From: Prochlorococcus sp. AG-315-B03
GTDB taxonomy: Bacteria > Cyanobacteriota > Cyanobacteriia > PCC-6307 > Cyanobiaceae
Assembly (NCBI GenBank): GCA_003283745.1
Contig: QBWA01000002.1
Location: 1-63,974 of the forward strand
DNA length: 63,974 bases
Direction: 5' to 3'
Shown: positions 42,230 through 52,704 of the stretch, piece after piece
Layout: each line of letters opens with the position of its first letter
Numbering within the stretch: the first letter of the stretch is position 1
Position numbers and translations under genes: made by a program
The notes under the pieces: generated by a model
The model's input: the letters and a program-made list of their open reading frames with translations, nothing else
Database searches by the model: none
Told to the model about the DNA's origin: nothing

Positions 42230-42829
42230 ATGAACGCAGGTCGTCATAGCACGAGTGCTAAACAGATGGGTTCAATTTCATCGATAGGGGCTTCGCTTAG
42301 GCCACTCCCCTCTCGGACTCCTCTTCAATTAGTAACAACTCAAGGACAGGTTCATATTCACAAGTCTTCTTATAGAGGTAGCTTTTCTGTTGTTCTCAGC
42401 GAGGCTTTAAGATCTGCCGGATTAGGAAGCAGAGTTTTAGTAGCCCAATTTTTAAGAGGAGGAGTTAATCAAGGGCCAGAGGGCGCAATTCATCTATGTG
42501 GGCGACTTGAATGGATAAGACCATCAATTGAATGCTGCCTGCCAGACAATTCATCTACCAATGATTTAACCCTTCAGAAAAAATCCCAACAAAAAGCAAT
42601 AAAAGAAATATGGGAAGTTTGCAAAACTCGTTTAGAAAAAAATAAAATAGATAAGATTGTTTTAGATGAAATAGGCTTAGCAATCTCTCTTGGTTTCATT
42701 GAGGAAAATGACGTGATCTCGACAATAAATAGTCGTCCATCGTCAACAGATATCATTCTTACAGGACCATCAATCCCAATCCCAGTTAGTGAAATGGCTG
42801 ACCAAATCACAGAATTACGCTGTAGTTAA
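42230..42829 (+). CDS. BtuR/CobA-like P-loop ATPase (cob(I)alamin adenosyltransferase-like)
   Basis: GQVHIHKSSYRGSFSVVLSEALRSAGLGSRVLVAQFLRGG; KIDKIVLDEIGLAISLG; TGPSIPIPVSEMADQITELR; likely start at ATG 42230. Confidence 0.75.
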   Translation: MNAGRHSTSAKQMGSISSIGASLRPLPSRTPLQLVTTQGQVHIHKSSYRGSFSVVLSEALRSAGLGSRVLVAQFLRGGVNQGPEGAIHLCGRLEWIRPSIECCLPDNSSTNDLTLQKKSQQKAIKEIWEVCKTRLEKNKIDKIVLDEIGLAISLGFIEENDVISTINSRPSSTDIILTGPSIPIPVSEMADQITELRCS

Positions 42830-43423
42830 ATGTTAAAAAACGATCGTTGGATTTCAGAGCAGGCTTCACTAGGAATGCTCGTACCTTTTCAAAAAAAACT
42901 CATAAGACATCTTGAACCAGAATCAAAAAGCTCTCCTGTTTTAAGCTTTGGTTGCTCATCTTATGGATATGATTTAAGACTTTCGTCAAATGAGTTTCTT
43001 ATATTTCGTCACGTTCCTGGAACTGTGATGAATCCAAAAAAGTTTAACCCTGCAAATTTAGAATCAACTGAACTTAAAACAGATGAAGATGGCAAGTATT
43101 TCATTCTTCCCGCACATTCTTATGGTCTTGGAGTTGCCTTAGAAAAAATGAAGGTTCCACCAAATATTACAGTTATTTGTCTGGGGAAAAGCACCTATGC
43201 AAGATTGGGGATTATCGTAAATACAACTCCCGCAGAAGCAAGCTGGGAGGGACATCTTACACTTGAATTCAGTAACAGTTCTGGGGCAGATTGTAGAATT
43301 TATGCTGATGAAGGGATCTGTCAATTACTCTTTTTCGAAGGTGATCCCTGTCAGACAACATACAGTGATAGAGAAGGAAAATATCAACATCAGCCAGAAA
43401 AAGTAACTCTCGCTAAAGTTTAA
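42830..43423 (+). CDS. dcd: dCTP deaminase
   Basis: LSFGCSSYGYDLRLS; CLGKSTYARLGIIVNTTPAEASWEGHLTLEFSNSS. Confidence 0.95.
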   Translation: MLKNDRWISEQASLGMLVPFQKKLIRHLEPESKSSPVLSFGCSSYGYDLRLSSNEFLIFRHVPGTVMNPKKFNPANLESTELKTDEDGKYFILPAHSYGLGVALEKMKVPPNITVICLGKSTYARLGIIVNTTPAEASWEGHLTLEFSNSSGADCRIYADEGICQLLFFEGDPCQTTYSDREGKYQHQPEKVTLAKV

Positions 43424-43424
43424 A

Positions 43425-44057
43425 ATGAGTATTGTTGAATTTATAACATCTACACCTGAGGCTGAGAAAAGCATGGCATATATTGCCAGAGTTAGTAATC
43501 CAAAAAATCAAGATAATGATGATTTTAAAAAGTTACTTAAATATTGCATAAAGAATGAACACTGGAGTGTTTTTGAACAAGCTTATATGACATTGCAAAT
43601 TGAAACAAATAGAGGAATTGCTGCACAAATCCTTAGACATCGATCCTTCACGTTTCAAGAATTTTCACAACGTTACGCAGACAGTACACAATTAGGAGAA
43701 ATTCCAATCCCAGAATTAAGAAGACAAGATGATAAAAATAGACAAAATTCAATTTCAGATTTATCTATTGACATTATCAATAGTTTTGAGAAGAAAATTA
43801 AAAGCCAGTTTGTTCAAAATAAAAAACTATACGAAGAAATGCTTGAGGCTGGTATTGCCAAAGAATGTGCGAGATTTGTACTCCCACTTGCTACACCTAC
43901 TAGAATCTATATGACAGGATCTTGTCGTTCATGGATTCACTATATAACTCTTAGAACAGGTCATGGAACCCAAAAAGAACATATGAATATTGCACAAGAA
44001 TGTAAAAATATTTTCTCTAAAAACTATCCAATTGTGTCGTCAGCACTAGACTGGTAA
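43425..44057 (+). CDS. thyX: Flavin-dependent thymidylate synthase
   Basis: QILRHRSFTFQEFSQRYAD = RHRxxSxNExSxR-like motif; ECARFVLPLATPTRIYMTGSCRSWIHYITLR. Confidence 0.96.
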   Translation: MSIVEFITSTPEAEKSMAYIARVSNPKNQDNDDFKKLLKYCIKNEHWSVFEQAYMTLQIETNRGIAAQILRHRSFTFQEFSQRYADSTQLGEIPIPELRRQDDKNRQNSISDLSIDIINSFEKKIKSQFVQNKKLYEEMLEAGIAKECARFVLPLATPTRIYMTGSCRSWIHYITLRTGHGTQKEHMNIAQECKNIFSKNYPIVSSALDW

Positions 44058-44061
44058 GAAA

Positions 44062-44637
44062 CTAATTATGATTTCTAGGTCCTTCATGATTTATATTATT
44101 TATAGTTATTGAGTCTTCCAAATAAGAACCTATATTTAAATCGCTAGAGTTTGATACTCTAGAAAAAGAAGGTAATTCTGTGTCATTAATTAAAGCATAA
44201 AAAATATCATTTAGTTCCATCTCATTCCTAACACCTAAAGAGAAGCCTCTAAAACTCCCATTTTTATCAAAGAAATTCAACTGAGGTATTCCCTTAACAT
44301 TATATTTATCAATCAAGTCAGTCCATTGTGGGTTGTCAACATCTAGCAATAAAACATCTAATTTATTTTCATTTATTTTTTTTACACTAACCATTGAAGG
44401 CGCCATTTCTTTGCAAGCTTCACACCAATCTGCATAAAACTCAATTATTGTAGGTCGACCATTTGATAATGCTTCTTCTGGCAAAGGGGAGTTCCTGGCT
44501 AATTTATCAAGTGTTGAATTTAGTTTAAATCCATTCTTAAAAAAGAACAAAGAAACAACCAATAAAATACTTAATAAAACTAAGAATACTCTTTGAGAAG
44601 AATTTAAATCTTTCTCTTCATTGAACTCAGAACTCAT
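44062..44637 (-). CDS. Membrane-anchored thioredoxin-like protein (TxlA/HCF164-like)
   Basis: N-terminal TM; IEFYADWCEACKEMAPSM CxxC; KGIPQLNFFDKNG. Confidence 0.88.
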   Translation of the reverse strand: MSSEFNEEKDLNSSQRVFLVLLSILLVVSLFFFKNGFKLNSTLDKLARNSPLPEEALSNGRPTIIEFYADWCEACKEMAPSMVSVKKINENKLDVLLLDVDNPQWTDLIDKYNVKGIPQLNFFDKNGSFRGFSLGVRNEMELNDIFYALINDTELPSFSRVSNSSDLNIGSYLEDSITINNINHEGPRNHN

Positions 44638-44717
44638 AAGATAAAGAAAATAAAACCTACCTATAAGAATGATTATACATAGAAATAAAATCTAATTACT
44701 AATGATAGATATCCACT

Positions 44718-45467
44718 TTATAAAGTATTAATAGAAGCGTTGATAAATGATTTACTATTTCTAAAATACATGGCCCTATATATTGGCAAATCTCTTTCTA
44801 AAGCATAAATCTCTCTCTCAGTATAAATATCATAAGGATTCTTATCTAGCCATTTAATCCCATTAGATAATTTTCTATCAAAATAACAACTACTATCAAT
44901 AACCTCAATCATTGCTTCAATAACCTCTAAGATATCACTCTGAATAAAAATCTCACCTCCTTCTGGAAAAGAGCCCGCCAAAGTATTAAGAAGATATGGT
45001 TGTAAAACTCTTCTTTTAAAATGTTTCCTTTTAAACCAAGGGTCCGGGAATTGAATTGATACTCTTTGCAACTGGTTCTGATCTAGATTTATAAGCCATT
45101 GTTCTAAACTAACATTAACATTACAGAATATAAATTTTAAATTAGTCAGCCCTAATTGATTTCTTTTTTTTTCAGCAGAAATAACTAAAGGCTCTCTTAT
45201 TTCAAGACCTAGAAAATTCAACATAGGATATTTCGCGGCTAACTCAATTAAGAAATTCCCTCTTGCGGAACCAATATCTATGTGAATTGGGTATTGAGGC
45301 TGCTCAAAAATAGTAGCTTTGTCTGGCAAAGAAAAAGGTACCTGGAAAAATTGACTGAGAGGATTTACATGTTGTCTATGTCTCACTACATTAATTTTTT
45401 TTATACGCCTAATCCTAATTGAAACTCTAGTAAAAGTATATTCAATGCTTTGAGAATAAAAACTCAA
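44718..45467 (-). CDS. trmB: tRNA (guanine-N7-)-methyltransferase
   Basis: HIDIGSARGNFLIELAAKYP; QFPDPWFKRKHFKRRVLQP. Confidence 0.94.
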   Translation of the reverse strand: MSFYSQSIEYTFTRVSIRIRRIKKINVVRHRQHVNPLSQFFQVPFSLPDKATIFEQPQYPIHIDIGSARGNFLIELAAKYPMLNFLGLEIREPLVISAEKKRNQLGLTNLKFIFCNVNVSLEQWLINLDQNQLQRVSIQFPDPWFKRKHFKRRVLQPYLLNTLAGSFPEGGEIFIQSDILEVIEAMIEVIDSSCYFDRKLSNGIKWLDKNPYDIYTEREIYALERDLPIYRAMYFRNSKSFINASINTL

Positions 45468-45672
45468 ATAAATCCTTATAGATTGGGAAAATAATTATTT
45501 TTACTATAAATCGTTTAAAACTATCAATTATAAAAAATATGAATTTAAAACCATTAAAAGTTAGAGAATAAGAATTCTTAAGACTTTTGTGTATAGAAAA
45601 AATCTGAATAGACCATTATAAGGTTTAAAAAAGATAGCTAAGGGTAGATAATAATAAAAATGTTATTTTTCC

Positions 45673-46284
45673 TTGACTGAACTTCATTTCAAAATTCTTG
45701 TCTGGCTCTCTTATCGGCTAGCAGCAACCTTCGCATTTGGAGTTCCATTATTTCTTCTTGTTTGGGCTAAAGTAGCAAAAGAAGCACCTATAGCAAGACT
45801 TCTATCAATTTATTGGAAAATTGCCAGCCTATATGCGATAGGTATTTTATTTCTTAGTAGTGAGAGGCAAATTGGCTATTTAATTTCATTTATCGCACCA
45901 ATACTTATGATTTGTTCCATATGGTTTTGGATAGATATAAATCAAGAAATGGAAGAAATGCCCTTTGATAATTCTATTTCACTAACTACAAAAATCTGGA
46001 GATGGTCTCTTTCTTTATGGGCTATATTACACTTAGGGCTAAATATAATTAGCTTACAATGTTTAAATTCAATTAATAGTATCTACTGCAATAGTTGGAA
46101 CGAGCTTCCATTGAATTCATATATAACAATTAGATCAATTATAAAACTAATATTAGGTGGCAATTGGACAGCAGGAACTGCGAGTTTTATAGGATATATA
46201 GCTTTAATATTTTATTTGTTAGGTTTACTGCAATGGATCATCTTACAATTACCAAAGAATGGAAGGATTGCAGGAAAGTTCTAA
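45673..46284 (+). CDS. DUF3177-like membrane protein, TTG start
   Basis: RLAATFAFGVPLFLLVWAKVAKEAPIARLLSIYWKIASLYAIGILFL; multi-TM; recognition of family. Confidence 0.7.
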   Translation: MTELHFKILVWLSYRLAATFAFGVPLFLLVWAKVAKEAPIARLLSIYWKIASLYAIGILFLSSERQIGYLISFIAPILMICSIWFWIDINQEMEEMPFDNSISLTTKIWRWSLSLWAILHLGLNIISLQCLNSINSIYCNSWNELPLNSYITIRSIIKLILGGNWTAGTASFIGYIALIFYLLGLLQWIILQLPKNGRIAGKF

Positions 46285-46303
46285 TGTTTTATTAGATATA
46301 TCT

Positions 46304-49216
46304 TTAATTATTTTGAATATCTAATACAATCTTCTCACATCTCCCGCAAATATCTGGATAGTTATCATTCTTACTTAATTGATTTACATAATGCCAGCAT
46401 CTTTCACATTTCATACCTCTAGCTTTAGTAATCTCTATTGTGCCGATATCATTGTCTTCACTTAACAAAACCTCAGCCCAAGGTTCTCCACCTATTTGTA
46501 AATTAGAGACCAGAAACCAATCTCTTAACACATCAACATTGTTTTCTGAATGCATAGATAACCAATTAATTGATTCTTTAATTCCTGGGTCTGAAATCTC
46601 TATTCTTACAGATGCTTCTAAAGAAGATCCTAATTCTTGCTTGCTTCTACAACTCTCCAACATACGATTTATAACTGTTCTAAGTTTCCTAATCTTACTA
46701 ATATGAATATTTAAACTACTATCTTTCCAAGATTTAGGAGCAATTGGCCATCCTCTTTGGAATACAGATTTTTCCTCTAATTTATATGGTATATTTTGCC
46801 AAATATCTTCTGCCATATGACATAAAACTGGTGCAATTAGTCCAGCTATTCTCTCTATAATTAAAGACAATACAGTTTGACATGATCTTCTTCTGAAATC
46901 ATATTTATAGCTCACATATAACCTATCTTTTGCGATATCTAAATAAAAACTAGATAAATCAACAACACAAAAATTCTGTATAGTTTGAAAAAACTTTGAG
47001 AATTCATATTGATTAAAATAATCAGTTATCTCTGTTATCACTTCAGCCGTCCTATTTAACATCCATCTATCTAATAATGGTAATTTAGAAATCTCAATAG
47101 CATCCTTATCATAATCAAAATCATAAATATTTCCTAATAAATACCTAGAAGTATTTCTAACCTTCCTATAAACATCAGAAATTTGTTTTAATATATTTGA
47201 GCCAATAGGCACATCCACAGAATAATCAACAGAACTTACCCAAAGTCTTAAAACATCGGCACCATAAGCAGGTTCTAACTTCTGGTTTGGACCACCGTTA
47301 ATTATAATTGAAGGGTCGACAATATTTCCTAAAGATTTACTCATCTTTCTACCATTTTCATCTAAAGCAAAACCATGAGTAAGAACTTTTTTAAAAGGTG
47401 CTTTCTCATTTACAGCAACGGATGTCAATAAAGAAGACTGGAACCATCCACGATGTTGATCAGAGCCCTCTAAATACAAATCTGCTGGGTAATTTACATG
47501 ATCTTTTCCATTAATAACTGAAGACCAACTAGAACCAGAGTCAAACCAAACATCCATGGTATCGGAACCTTTCTGCCAGCGATCTGCTTCTTTTAAGTAA
47601 GAAGGTGGTAAAAGTTTTGATACTTCGTATTCCCACCAAATATCAGCGCCATAAATCTCAAATAAATTAGCTATGTGAGAAATACTTTCTTCATTTAACA
47701 AAATATCTTTTCCATCCTTATCGTAAAAAACTGGTATAGGTACCCCCCATGTTCTTTGCCTAGAGATACACCAATCTCCTCTTTCTCTAACCATTGATTC
47801 AATCCTATTTTTACCTGAATCTGGCAGCCATTTAACTGTTTCTATAGCTGAAAGAGCATCACCTCTAAATCCCTCAACTGAAGCAAACCATTGTTCTGTA
47901 GCTCGGAAAATTGTTGGCTTCTTAGTTCTCCAATCATAAGGATACCTATGTTCATATGGAATTTCTTTAAACAAAGCACCATTAATTTTTAAATCACGGA
48001 TAATTTCATTATTAGCTTCTTTTAGCACATTTAAACCAGAAAACTTGCCAGCTTCATTTGTAAAATCACCTTTTTCATCAACTGGACAGAAAATTGGCAA
48101 TTTATATTTTATACCAGTATTAAAATCATCAACACCATGACCAGGTGCAGTATGAACTAATCCAGTTCCAGACTCAGTGTTAACATAATCGCCACCTATA
48201 ACGACAGGGCTATTTCTATTGAATAATGGATGCTTATAAATGATTCCTTCCAACAATTTACCTTTTACAATGACTCTTTTCTTATAATCAATATTGACAG
48301 TTTTACATACTTTTGACAGAAGATTTGCCGCAGTTACTATTAATTCATCATCCGAACAAATTGCCAAAACATAATCTAATCTCTGATTAATAGAGATTGC
48401 TAAATTAGCAGGAATGGTCCAAGGAGTTGTTGTCCAGACAGCAAGCTTAGTGTCTTTTAAGATGCCATCAGAATTAAAAAGATCGGGTGCTTGAGCAAAT
48501 ATTTCTTTTTCTAATAATTTAGGTATTGTCTCAACTTCAAATCCTACATATATACTTTGACTAACATGACCTGAAGGATATTCTAACTCTGCCTCCGCAA
48601 GAGCTGTCCTCGAGCTAGGACTCCAATGAACTGGTTTAAAACCTCGATAGATATAACCCTTAAAAGCCATCTTACCAAACAATCTAATTTGCGATGCCTC
48701 ATATTTCTTATCTAAAGTTAAATATGGATTATCCCAGTCCCCCCAAATTCCCCACCTTTTAAACCCCTCCATTTGATTAGATATTTGTTTCTTAGCATAT
48801 GTAGTTGCCTTCTTTCTCAGCTTTATAGGAGTTAATTCTGAACGTTTTGATCTATCTAAAGATTGAAGAACTTTCAATTCAATTGGTAATCCATGGCAAT
48901 CCCATCCTGGAATAAAACTTACTTTTTTCCCTTGCAAAATTTGGTATTTATTAATTATATCCTTCAAAACTTTGTTAAGAGCATGCCCCATATGAAGTTT
49001 CCCATTTGCATATGGGGGGCCATCATGCAAAGTAAATAGTTCGCCAGGATTATTTAAACCCAACTTAAAATCTATTTGTTTTTCAGCCCAAAATTTTTGC
49101 AGCTCTGGTTCTCTAAGAGTTGCATTTGCTCTCATACCAAATTTGGTTTGTAAAAGGTTGAGAGTGTTTTTGTATGAAGGACGATCTTTTTCAGACCCTT
49201 TATAAAACTGATTCAC
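46304..49216 (-). CDS. ileS: Isoleucyl-tRNA synthetase
   Basis: [37 protein letters not shown]-terminal CERCWHYV...CGRCEKIV zinc motif. Confidence 0.98.
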   Translation of the reverse strand: MNQFYKGSEKDRPSYKNTLNLLQTKFGMRANATLREPELQKFWAEKQIDFKLGLNNPGELFTLHDGPPYANGKLHMGHALNKVLKDIINKYQILQGKKVSFIPGWDCHGLPIELKVLQSLDRSKRSELTPIKLRKKATTYAKKQISNQMEGFKRWGIWGDWDNPYLTLDKKYEASQIRLFGKMAFKGYIYRGFKPVHWSPSSRTALAEAELEYPSGHVSQSIYVGFEVETIPKLLEKEIFAQAPDLFNSDGILKDTKLAVWTTTPWTIPANLAISINQRLDYVLAICSDDELIVTAANLLSKVCKTVNIDYKKRVIVKGKLLEGIIYKHPLFNRNSPVVIGGDYVNTESGTGLVHTAPGHGVDDFNTGIKYKLPIFCPVDEKGDFTNEAGKFSGLNVLKEANNEIIRDLKINGALFKEIPYEHRYPYDWRTKKPTIFRATEQWFASVEGFRGDALSAIETVKWLPDSGKNRIESMVRERGDWCISRQRTWGVPIPVFYDKDGKDILLNEESISHIANLFEIYGADIWWEYEVSKLLPPSYLKEADRWQKGSDTMDVWFDSGSSWSSVINGKDHVNYPADLYLEGSDQHRGWFQSSLLTSVAVNEKAPFKKVLTHGFALDENGRKMSKSLGNIVDPSIIINGGPNQKLEPAYGADVLRLWVSSVDYSVDVPIGSNILKQISDVYRKVRNTSRYLLGNIYDFDYDKDAIEISKLPLLDRWMLNRTAEVITEITDYFNQYEFSKFFQTIQNFCVVDLSSFYLDIAKDRLYVSYKYDFRRRSCQTVLSLIIERIAGLIAPVLCHMAEDIWQNIPYKLEEKSVFQRGWPIAPKSWKDSSLNIHISKIRKLRTVINRMLESCRSKQELGSSLEASVRIEISDPGIKESINWLSMHSENNVDVLRDWFLVSNLQIGGEPWAEVLLSEDNDIGTIEITKARGMKCERCWHYVNQLSKNDNYPDICGRCEKIVLDIQNN

Positions 49217-49266
49217 TTTAGAAATATTGAATAATGACTATGAACGCCCAGGGCCCCTTAACCCTA

Positions 49267-49785
49267 TCAAGAAGACTCTTCATTTTCAGTAGATCCTTCA
49301 TTATTAATCTTATGAGATTGATCATCATCTGATGGAATAACCTTTTTATTATCCAATTCCTTTTTTAAATCTGGATGAACCCATTTCTTCTCATTTAAAG
49401 ATTTTTTTGGTTGTTTTTTAAAAATCTTAAGAAGTACCAAAAGTCCATTGCCTAACTGACCAAAAATCTGTCCAAGCTGTTTAAAAGATAGAGCCCATTT
49501 CTTAAAGGATCCCACTCTAGCTTTCTCCATAGGACTCAGTTGAAACCATCTATTCTGAGAGATCTCTAATATCATTTTCCCTAATAGGGTTGCACCTGAA
49601 ATTACTAATAAAATTAATGATCCTCTAAAAAGATCATCCTCTACCACAAGTATTAGGCCTAAGACTAAAAACAAACCACCCATCAACCAATCACGAGGTC
49701 GACTTAATTCAGTAAGAATCAAAGGCAAAAGCAATAAAAAAAAACCACAGAGAATAGATAAAAAGCCAAAAAGATCACTAAACAT
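49267..49785 (-). CDS. ycf66: Ycf66 family protein
   Basis: GFLSILCGFFLLLLPLILTELSRPRDWLMGGLFLVLGLILVVEDDLFRGSLILLVISGATLLGKMILEI. Confidence 0.8.
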   Translation of the reverse strand: MFSDLFGFLSILCGFFLLLLPLILTELSRPRDWLMGGLFLVLGLILVVEDDLFRGSLILLVISGATLLGKMILEISQNRWFQLSPMEKARVGSFKKWALSFKQLGQIFGQLGNGLLVLLKIFKKQPKKSLNEKKWVHPDLKKELDNKKVIPSDDDQSHKINNEGSTENEESS

Positions 49786-49811
49786 TTTTTTGAATCCTAT
49801 TCATTAATTTT

Positions 49812-50098
49812 ACGTGTCATTGGAGTTTTGAAACTCAAATAACTAACCTTTTAGCAAGGGAATTCAAACGATTCGAGCAACTAAATCCTTACACAGCTTT
49901 AAATCTATACATTCCAGATTCATTTGATGATTTCTCAGATTCACTTATCAATGATTTTCTAGCCCTTGGAGATAAAGCTAATAAAAACCAATCAAGAACA
50001 AAAATCTAATTGACCAGAAACGCAGGGAAGACAGTCTTAAAGGTAAGTTTTATGAAGTGCTTCAAGAAATTGAAAAGGTAATTGAAGAATTAAAATGA
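49812..50098 (+). pseudogene. Small gene apparently split by a frameshift and lacking a canonical start
   Basis: Frame 1: ..HWSFETQITNLLAREFKRFEQLNPYTALNLYIPDSFDDFSDSLINDFLALGDKANKNQSRTKI*; frame 2: ..DQKRREDSLKGKFYEVLQEIEKVIEELK*; one extra A in the acaaaaatc run would join them. Confidence 0.5.
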
Positions 50099-50231
50099 AA
50101 GGAAGAAGATCAAGATTAAAATGAATAAATCAAGTTCCATCGCGTCCAGTAATCAAGATTTTAAGGAAGTTACTAGTTTTTCAATACTACAATTTGGACT
50201 TATGCTGGATTATGATCATTCAGATCCACGA

Positions 50232-50313
50232 GCCCACCTGGCGGAATTGGTAGACGCGCTGGTTTTAGGTACCAGTGACTTCGGTCGTGGGAGTTCAAGT
50301 CTCCCGGTGGGCA
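50232..50313 (+). tRNA. tRNA-Leu (anticodon TAG)
   Basis: GCCCACC/GGTGGGC acceptor; CTGGT-TTTAGGT-ACCAG anticodon arm; long variable arm; GGGAG-TTCAAGT-CTCCC. Confidence 0.96.
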
Positions 50314-50365
50314 TTGTCACTTCAAATGTTTTTCAACTTTAATCTAATCTCAATTTAATCAGGCA

Positions 50366-51400
50366 ATGACCCAGAGCTTATCGAGGTCTAATTCAAATGA
50401 TGCCAATAGAAAACTGAAGTTATTACGCGACTGGCAAAGTGAGATTCAACAATATATTGATCCACCTAAGCCCTTCAATATTACTTTAGGTCTTTTTATT
50501 GGGGGATATATTCTTGCCTTTTTAAGTGTTTGGCAATGGTACCAAGGTAATTGGCCTTTACCAGTATTAGTTACTCTTGCTTTTCTTTCTCTTCACATGG
50601 AGGGAACAGTTATTCATGATGCATGTCATAACGCAGCACACCCTAATAAATGGATAAATCAATTTATGGGGCACGGATCAGCAATTTTATTAGGCTTTAG
50701 TTTCCCTGTTTTTACAAGAGTTCATCTTGAGCATCATAAATATGTAAATCATCCCAAAAATGACCCTGATCACATTGTGAGTACCTTTGGTCCGATTTGG
50801 CTAATAGCTCCAAGATTTTTTTATCATGAATATTTCTTCTTCGAGAGAAGGCTATGGAGAAAATATGAACTAATTCAATGGGGCATAGAAAGAGGAATTT
50901 TTTTATGCATTATTCTTGCAGGCATAAAATACGGATTTATGAATACTATTTATAATTTATGGTTTGGGCCCGCATTAATGGTGGGAGTTACATTAGGAAT
51001 ATTTTTTGATTATTTACCTCACCGACCTTTTGAATCTCGAAATAGATGGAAGAATGCAAGAGTTTACCCAAGTAGACTTATGAATATATTAATAATGGGA
51101 CAAAACTATCATTTAGTTCATCATTTGTGGCCATCAATTCCATGGTTTGAATATAAACCAGCATATGAAAAAACCAAACCCCTTTTAGATCAAAAAGGTT
51201 CTCCTCAGAGAATGGGTATATTCGAGACTAAAAAAGATACTTTAAATTTCCTTTACGATATTATTTTAGGAATTAGAAGTCATAAATTAAGAAGAAGTAA
51301 AATGAGATCAATTGCGAGAGTATTACCAAGGAATATTTGGAGAAAGAACTATATAAAGTTAATACATCAAACAGCTATTAAGACAGAAAAGCAGAAATAA
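50366..51400 (+). CDS. crtR: Beta-carotene hydroxylase CrtR (fatty-acid-desaturase-like)
   Basis: His boxes HDACHNAAH, HLEHHKYVNH, QNYHLVHHLWPSIPW. Confidence 0.93.
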   Translation: MTQSLSRSNSNDANRKLKLLRDWQSEIQQYIDPPKPFNITLGLFIGGYILAFLSVWQWYQGNWPLPVLVTLAFLSLHMEGTVIHDACHNAAHPNKWINQFMGHGSAILLGFSFPVFTRVHLEHHKYVNHPKNDPDHIVSTFGPIWLIAPRFFYHEYFFFERRLWRKYELIQWGIERGIFLCIILAGIKYGFMNTIYNLWFGPALMVGVTLGIFFDYLPHRPFESRNRWKNARVYPSRLMNILIMGQNYHLVHHLWPSIPWFEYKPAYEKTKPLLDQKGSPQRMGIFETKKDTLNFLYDIILGIRSHKLRRSKMRSIARVLPRNIWRKNYIKLIHQTAIKTEKQK

Positions 51401-51401
51401 A

Positions 51402-51695
51402 TTATTCTGAAAGTATCTTAGGCACTCTGAAAAAATCTCCCTCTCTATGAGGAGCTTGATCTAATATATCCTCTCTAGAGCAAGTCACTTTGACATAATC
51501 TTCCCTCATAACATTAGTTACTTCTACAGCCCTAGAGGTAGGAAGAATATTGTTGGTATCTATTTCTTGTAATTGTTCAACATAAGAAAGTATCTCTTCT
51601 AGCTCAACTGTATATGTTGATATTTGATCTTCTGGTAGATTTAGGCGTGCTAATTCTGCAACTTTACGAACATCTGTTGAAGTTATTCTGGTCAT
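51402..51695 (-). CDS. gatC: Asp/Glu-tRNA(Asn/Gln) amidotransferase subunit C (ORF opens at 51719; likely start 51695)
   Basis: [47 protein letters not shown]. Confidence 0.94.
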   Translation of the reverse strand: MTRITSTDVRKVAELARLNLPEDQISTYTVELEEILSYVEQLQEIDTNNILPTSRAVEVTNVMREDYVKVTCSREDILDQAPHREGDFFRVPKILSE

Positions 51696-51725
51696 GATTG
51701 GAATTGATAAGTTATTCACTAAACA

Positions 51726-51899
51726 CTATGTAGGCCTTTTCAAGAAAAAGCTTAATAGCGTTGGCTTTGCTAAATAAAAGTCTGTCCCCATTCTGCCATC
51801 TGGATGCCTTCTACGGGAATCCTTATAATTATTAATTATTCCTGCTAGCGCAAGCTCAAGTAAAGAATGATGTTTAAAAGTAAACTTGATTACAAACAC
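51726..51899 (-). CDS. Candidate 57-aa small protein with GTG start (VFVIKFTFKHHSLLELALAGIINNYKDSRRRHPDGRMGTDFYLAKPTLLSFFLKRPT)
   Basis: Manual reverse-strand reading; protein-like composition in an otherwise unexplained gap; below the ORF track cutoff. Confidence 0.35.
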   Translation of the reverse strand: MFVIKFTFKHHSLLELALAGIINNYKDSRRRHPDGRMGTDFYLAKPTLLSFFLKRPT

Positions 51900-52080
51900 A
51901 AAGTCAAAGAAATCTGAAAAGACTTAGCATGGTTAACTTCTTGTCACCATATAACTCATTAGCCAACTATAAACTCAGGTAGTAAGTACAAACTATTGAA
52001 CTGACAAAGATTTTTTCCCACTAAGGCAAGATTCTAAAGTCCATTTTAATGATTAAAGTAAGACAACTTTTAGAAAAATC

Positions 52081-52704
52081 ATTAAGGAAGTCAAATCATT
52101 ACTTGGAAGTAAATTTTTTGCCAAACCATCCTATTTGGTTGCACCAAGTTTAATTGGCTGCTTTTTAATCAAACGTTTATCAAACAATAATTACTTATCT
52201 GGAGTTATTGTTGAAACAGAAGCCTATTCACAGGAAGAAGCTTCTTGCCATGGCTTTTCAGGTAAAACCAAAAGGAACGAAACTCTCTTTGGCGAGCCTG
52301 GCAATTTCTATATATACCTCTCATATGGAATATATAACTGTGTCAACATTGTTACAGGTAAAAGGAACTGGGCGAATGGAGTTCTTCTCAGGTCAATTGC
52401 AATTAAAAATGAAGATGAACGAATAGCCTCTGGCCCAGGTTTATTAGCAAAAAGATTTGGATTAAATAGAAATCATGACAATTTACCCATATCGATAGAG
52501 AATGGTTTTTGGATAGCTAAAGGAGCAAATTCTAAACAGATGCTAGATATTGTTCAAACAACAAGAATTGGCATTTCTCAAGCGAAAGATCTCCCTTGGC
52601 GTTGGTATCTTCAAAACAGTAGAAGTATAAGTAAAAGGGCGAAAGGAGATAAAATTCCTTCTAAAAATGAATGTTGGCACCCAAGCTCATTTGAGGAATC
52701 ATGA
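52081..52704 (+). CDS. 3-methyladenine DNA glycosylase (Mpg/AAG family); reported ORF starts TTG 52135 but homology-like sequence extends upstream
   Basis: [73 protein letters not shown]. Confidence 0.88.
   Translation: MKEVKSLLGSKFFAKPSYLVAPSLIGCFLIKRLSNNNYLSGVIVETEAYSQEEASCHGFSGKTKRNETLFGEPGNFYIYLSYGIYNCVNIVTGKRNWANGVLLRSIAIKNEDERIASGPGLLAKRFGLNRNHDNLPISIENGFWIAKGANSKQMLDIVQTTRIGISQAKDLPWRWYLQNSRSISKRAKGDKIPSKNECWHPSSFEES

Noticed and set aside
50121-50342. 73-aa + strand ORF
   Set aside because: It spans the tRNA-Leu gene (translates AHLAELVDALVLGTSDFGRGSSSLPVG), so not protein coding
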